Of a DNA stretch of 64,000 nt, positions 61,201-64,000 are shown in pieces. Origin of the DNA: an uncultured Bacteroidales bacterium (GTDB taxonomy: Bacteria > Bacteroidota > Bacteroidia > Bacteroidales > UBA932); contig CAMXAU010000001.1 of the NCBI GenBank assembly GCA_947179325.1, positions 62,001 to 126,000 of the forward strand. Direction: 5' to 3'. The number at the start of each line of letters is the position of its first letter. Position 1 is the first letter of the stretch. A model generated the notes under the pieces. It was not told the origin of the DNA. It saw only the letters and a program-made list of their open reading frames with translations, and ran no database searches. The translations under genes were made by a program, and so were the position numbers.

Positions 61201-62083
61201 AGTCAGTGAACATGTATGGAGTACCGTCGAGGACCCTGAACCAGAAAGACAGCCCCTCAGCATATGCAAGGCCATAGTTCCCGAACTGGATCTGCGGGCC
61301 ATGCTGGTGGAATGACCAGTCTTTCTGTATGCCCTCGTCATCTGTTATTATTATTTCTTCGGCAAGCTGGTCCCTTGCCTTCACTACCAGTTCCTCATCG
61401 CCTATGAGCAGGCCCTTCATGAGATTGTTGCCTGCAAGCCATGCCTTGTTCTGTCCGGTACGTCCGAACTTTGAGCGTTCAAGGACATTCAGCCCGGTTG
61501 CAATCTCTTCATCGGACAGTTCGTCGTATATCATAAGTAGCACGGCAGTCAGTTTCTTTGGTGCACCGATGTCATTGTGCCACCAGTTCGGGCAATACGG
61601 CTTCTTTTCTCCCCACCATGCGATTCCTTTGTGGATCACGTTGTGCAGCTCTCCATTCCTGTACCATGCCGATGACGGGTCTGCATAATGCTTGGCCAGT
61701 GCGTACATCCTTGTAAGGTGCAGTGTCGGCTGCCATCTTCCGCGTGTCTTGTCATCATAGTCGATGTCTGTCCAGAAGCCTCGGTCGCAGAACAGCCCTA
61801 TAAGTCTCCTCACCTCGTTGTCCGGCAGCTTGACAGACATGTACAGCTGCAGGAGCAGGACATCATTGGCCCGTCCATAATCAGAAAACCTGATGAATTC
61901 CTCTGTAATCTCCTCTGCCGGGGAATACGAGGCTGCCGCGGTGCGTACGAATGATCTCCGCGCGGCCTCGATGCCTGCGCAGGACGTGGTATCTCCGGCA
62001 GAGCATATGATGGATATCATCTGCAGGGCAATGATGAAAAAGCCCGCTCTGGTCCTGTCAAAAAAAATCTTCTTCAGTTTCAT
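58238..62083 (-). CDS. large two-module lyase: N-terminal PL8-like (chondroitin/hyaluronate/xanthan lyase type) and C-terminal heparinase II/III-like module
   Basis: PL8-like: CPNWWHNDIGAPKKLTAVLLM, DWSFHQHGPQIQFGNYGLAYAEG, FIDSGRGKAFSL; heparinase II/III-like: WFYNAGNNWNQVCNAGM, FAIKGGSPSTSHAHMDAGSFVYEYKGVRWSIDLGSQNY; junction near 60.02 kb. Confidence 0.85.
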   Translation of the reverse strand: MKLKKIFFDRTRAGFFIIALQMISIICSAGDTTSCAGIEAARRSFVRTAAASYSPAEEITEEFIRFSDYGRANDVLLLQLYMSVKLPDNEVRRLIGLFCDRGFWTDIDYDDKTRGRWQPTLHLTRMYALAKHYADPSSAWYRNGELHNVIHKGIAWWGEKKPYCPNWWHNDIGAPKKLTAVLLMIYDELSDEEIATGLNVLERSKFGRTGQNKAWLAGNNLMKGLLIGDEELVVKARDQLAEEIIITDDEGIQKDWSFHQHGPQIQFGNYGLAYAEGLSFWFRVLDGTPYMFTDSQRKILENMILKGICQSVWNGVMDPSFCGRQVFIDSGRGKAFSLSVAAQNMASLAGESSQMFNDIALNMLIPQSCPDRLRGPVYFWRSDCGIYRARDWYASIRMHSERTIGFEYTNNENLLANFSADGALLLMQHGREYENIFAHWDWRKIPGTTAYEDGKPIKCPFSDEDKKNRSRHVGGLAKDSIMCTTMELERDGLHALKSNFFFSDIVVSLGADIRASNPEISRITTSLDQTHLVSEVKSGRCWAHHDGRGYASIDGQELIVSTEVQKGKWDLIDPFYKDKEAEGRVFKCYLEHDPSSSKGSYAYCLLPGMDAGQTKEFAENPGVKVIRNDAACQAISYGESVCAIFHVPGEYVVGGESISVLDPSIYIISGGRKTVQSLPPMSSPAPETLRFDYGDIAGHPRLIMKDGEEENVRELISRDKDFRKIHEGIIAFCDSISAVPPVERIKTGKRMLAVSREALKRISWLSYAFRMTGDTCYADRAVMEMKAVCAFEDWNPSHFLDTGEMGMAVAIGYDWLYGILSGEDREMIAAAVDRLLFQPAEDKKLAWFYNAGNNWNQVCNAGMVCAALATFGHFPGKAISVIEKSTASILKALKSYAPDGGYPEGFGYWGYGTSFQVMMNEALAGALGSDSGLGDAVGFMESAHFMQFMSAPGGRGYNYSDVSDIMTGNVMMPWFAWRSGDSSLMWNEIQRIRDLPADFHGNPDRWFAEARLLPMLPVFASRMGVHGPSVPCANVWHCKGETPVFIWREGWESPDDGYFAIKGGSPSTSHAHMDAGSFVYEYKGVRWSIDLGSQNYFSLESKGVDLWGQKQTSGRWDVFRIDNASHSTITLDGRHHMVDGYADITETFSGKKRTGASVDLTSILGKDLVRKAARTAYVDRKGFLHIKDRIESGDKGTGVQWNMTTVDSAEIAGKRSIVISCNGVRMKLSVKSRIPVEMRILPDNPPHSYDAPNPGTCRAGFTADIPEDRKVVFKVLLRETR

Positions 62084-62253
62084 TCCTGTAAAATTTGTCC
62101 GATATGGAATCCATGAACAAATATATAACTTTTAAGGTGAGCAGGTGCAGATGTTTTCAGTCCGCAAACAGTTTCAGCGGCTTCCTGCGTGCATAATACC
62201 GGATTGTATTATTCTTACACCGGATATTTTCATTCCGTTGGGGCGACTCATGA

Positions 62254-62261
62254 TAATTTTG
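62254..62261 (+). promoter_or_regulatory. Bacteroidota-type -7 element upstream of GH88
   Basis: TAATTTTG, 21 nt before the GH88 ATG. Confidence 0.45.
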
Positions 62262-62281
62262 CTTTCACAAAAACATGGAAA

Positions 62282-63466
62282 ATGAAAAGGTGTATCTACA
62301 TTTTACTGGCAATGCTGTCCCTGGCCGGCTGTTCCCGTCAGGAACCTATGGATGTCCTTGCGGACAGGGTCTTTTCTGCAGCAAGGGAACAATGCCTGCA
62401 GATGGACGGCAGATTGACTGACCAGACACTGCCGAGGACAATCGGGAAGAACGGTGAATTCGTCAGCTCGAATATCAACTGGTGGTGCAGCGGATTCTTC
62501 CCCGGGACATTATGGTATGTATATGAATATACCGGGGACAGCTCGATAAAAGAACTGGCAGTGGCCAACACGCTCAAGCTGGAGCCTCTGCAATACAGGG
62601 CCAAGGACCATGACCTCGGTTTCCAGATGAACTGCAGCTACGGAAACGCCTACAGGATTACAGGGGAACAGAGATTCCTTGCACCTATATACACTTCCGC
62701 ACTCGCCCTGGCCGGGCGTTTCTCCCCGGCAACCGGTACAATCCGTAGCTGGGATTTCGTCCGTGCAGGACGTGACTGGAGATATCCTGTCATAATAGAC
62801 AACATGATGAACCTGGAGCACCTGCTGAATGCGGCGGACCTGTTCCGGGACAATTCCCTCAGGGATATGGCAATCGCACATGCAAATACAACCATGTGCA
62901 ACCACTTCAGGGAGGATTTCAGCTGCTGGCACCTGGTTGACTATGATCCGGAGACCGGGGCTGTGCGCAGCAGGGAGACCGTGCAGGGGTATGCCGACGG
63001 TTCATCATGGGCTCGCGGCCAGGCCTGGGCCCTCTATGGATACACAATGATGTTCCGCTTTACCGGATATGAATGCTATCTGAGACAGGCCGAGAACATT
63101 GCAGACATGATTGTGGACCGTCTTCCTGCTGACGGAATCCCGTATTGGGACTTTGATGCACCGGATATTCCAGACGCACCGAAAGACGCCTCTGCCGCCG
63201 CCGTGATGGCATCTGCCTTTGCAGACCTGGGCACATTGACCACTTCCGACTGCAACAGCAGGAAATATTCAGGAATGGCAGAAAGGCAGCTTAGGACTCT
63301 TGCTTCGGACATATATCTCGCAAAGCCTGGGGAGAACTGCAATTTCATATTGAAACACAGTGTAGGGAATCTGCCTGGCGACAGCGAGGTTGATGTACCC
63401 CTTTCATATGCAGACTACTATTTCCTTGAAGCCCTGATAAAGTACATAACACATAATAATAACTGA
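62282..63466 (+). CDS. GH88 unsaturated glucuronyl hydrolase lipoprotein
   Basis: Lipobox LSLAGCS; NWWCSGFFPGTLWYVYEYTGD, DLGFQMNCSYGNAYRITG, IIDNMMNLEHLLNAADL, DGSSWARGQAWALYGYTMMFRFTG. Confidence 0.93.
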   Translation: MKRCIYILLAMLSLAGCSRQEPMDVLADRVFSAAREQCLQMDGRLTDQTLPRTIGKNGEFVSSNINWWCSGFFPGTLWYVYEYTGDSSIKELAVANTLKLEPLQYRAKDHDLGFQMNCSYGNAYRITGEQRFLAPIYTSALALAGRFSPATGTIRSWDFVRAGRDWRYPVIIDNMMNLEHLLNAADLFRDNSLRDMAIAHANTTMCNHFREDFSCWHLVDYDPETGAVRSRETVQGYADGSSWARGQAWALYGYTMMFRFTGYECYLRQAENIADMIVDRLPADGIPYWDFDAPDIPDAPKDASAAAVMASAFADLGTLTTSDCNSRKYSGMAERQLRTLASDIYLAKPGENCNFILKHSVGNLPGDSEVDVPLSYADYYFLEALIKYITHNNN

Positions 63467-63468
63467 AC

Positions 63469-64000
63469 ATGAAACGATTGTCATTGATATTGGCATCTGT
63501 CGCGGCGATGGCCCTGTCCATCTCCATTTATGCGGAGCCAATCAAGATTAAGGGAAAGATTACCGGGACTGACGGCCATCCCGTGATCGGAGCATTTGTA
63601 ACTGTTTCCGGGGATACCTCAAATGGTTCTGTCTCCGATGTGGAAGGATTCTATGAAATAACGGCCGACAGCGGCGGGAGCCTTGATTTTTCATGCATGG
63701 GCTATGAAGGCATGACAGAAAAGATCCAGGGCCGCAATGTCATCAACGTCGTGATGAGGGAAGACTCGCAGCTGCTTGATGAAATTGTCGTTGTCGGCTA
63801 CGGAACACAGAAAAAGGCAAATGTTACCGGTGCCGTGACATCAATTGACTTTGCAGACAGGGCGGAGGGCCGTCCGGTGCTGAGCACATCGGCAGCCCTT
63901 GCCGGAATGGCTCCTGGAATGTCTGTCCTGCAGGGGTCCGGCCAGCCGGGAAGCGAAAGCGCGACAATCCGCATAAGGGGAACCGGCTCATTCACATCGG
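63469..64000 (+). CDS. susC: SusC/RagA-type TonB-dependent receptor, N-terminal part (truncated by the window's right edge; absent from the ORF track because no stop is in the window)
   Basis: Manual translation: MKRLSLILASVAAMALSISIYAEPIKIKGKITGTDGHPVIGAFVTVSG...LLDEIVVVGYGTQKKANVTGAVTSID. Confidence 0.93.
   Translation, partial: MKRLSLILASVAAMALSISIYAEPIKIKGKITGTDGHPVIGAFVTVSGDTSNGSVSDVEGFYEITADSGGSLDFSCMGYEGMTEKIQGRNVINVVMREDSQLLDEIVVVGYGTQKKANVTGAVTSIDFADRAEGRPVLSTSAALAGMAPGMSVLQGSGQPGSESATIRIRGTGSFTS

Noticed and set aside
1-64000. Search by eye for tRNAs, rRNAs, CRISPR arrays, IS elements, phage genes and integrases
   Set aside because: None recognised; intergenic gaps are short and contain promoters, terminators and AT-rich sequence. 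A tRNAscan/Infernal run would be decisive for small RNAs.

Overview
The window is ordinary chromosomal sequence from a Bacteroidota (Bacteroidales-like) bacterium. Support for this comes from TAnnTTTG-type -7 promoter motifs, SusC/SusD pairs, a hybrid two-component system (HTCS), and DUF4492-cydAB. Left block (about 1-12 kb), mostly minus strand: GH89 C-terminus (plus), LMW-PTP, tpx, PpiD-like PPIase, LptC, TPR protein, outer-membrane protein, coaX and mfd. Right housekeeping block (12-26 kb): ruvB, frdAB, hflX, tonB, ybeY, mnmG, ruvA, sufS, sufE, sufT-like, folK and glyS. Next is a polysaccharide utilization locus (26-49.6 kb): GH115, Big2/F5-8C-like lipoprotein, SusD, SusC, two GH105, GH43, HTCS, GH2, and an FAD-oxidoreductase/GH130-like fusion. 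Then DUF4923, thiL-like, DUF4492-cydAB and dnaE, and finally a second, truncated locus of glycosaminoglycan type (PL8 + heparinase II/III-like fusion, GH88, SusC start). Best leads: (1) three parS-like sites in 3.7 kb, one of them the core of a 40-bp perfect palindrome that also looks like a bidirectional terminator; (2) a candidate replication-origin region at mfd/ruvB; (3) a G8 tract that frameshifts the HTCS regulator (possible phase variation, or a sequencing error); (4) two large multidomain enzymes, an FAD-oxidoreductase/GH130-like fusion and a PL8/heparinase-II-III-like fusion. No tRNA, rRNA, CRISPR array, IS element or prophage was recognised. All family calls come from reading the translations by eye; no database search was run.
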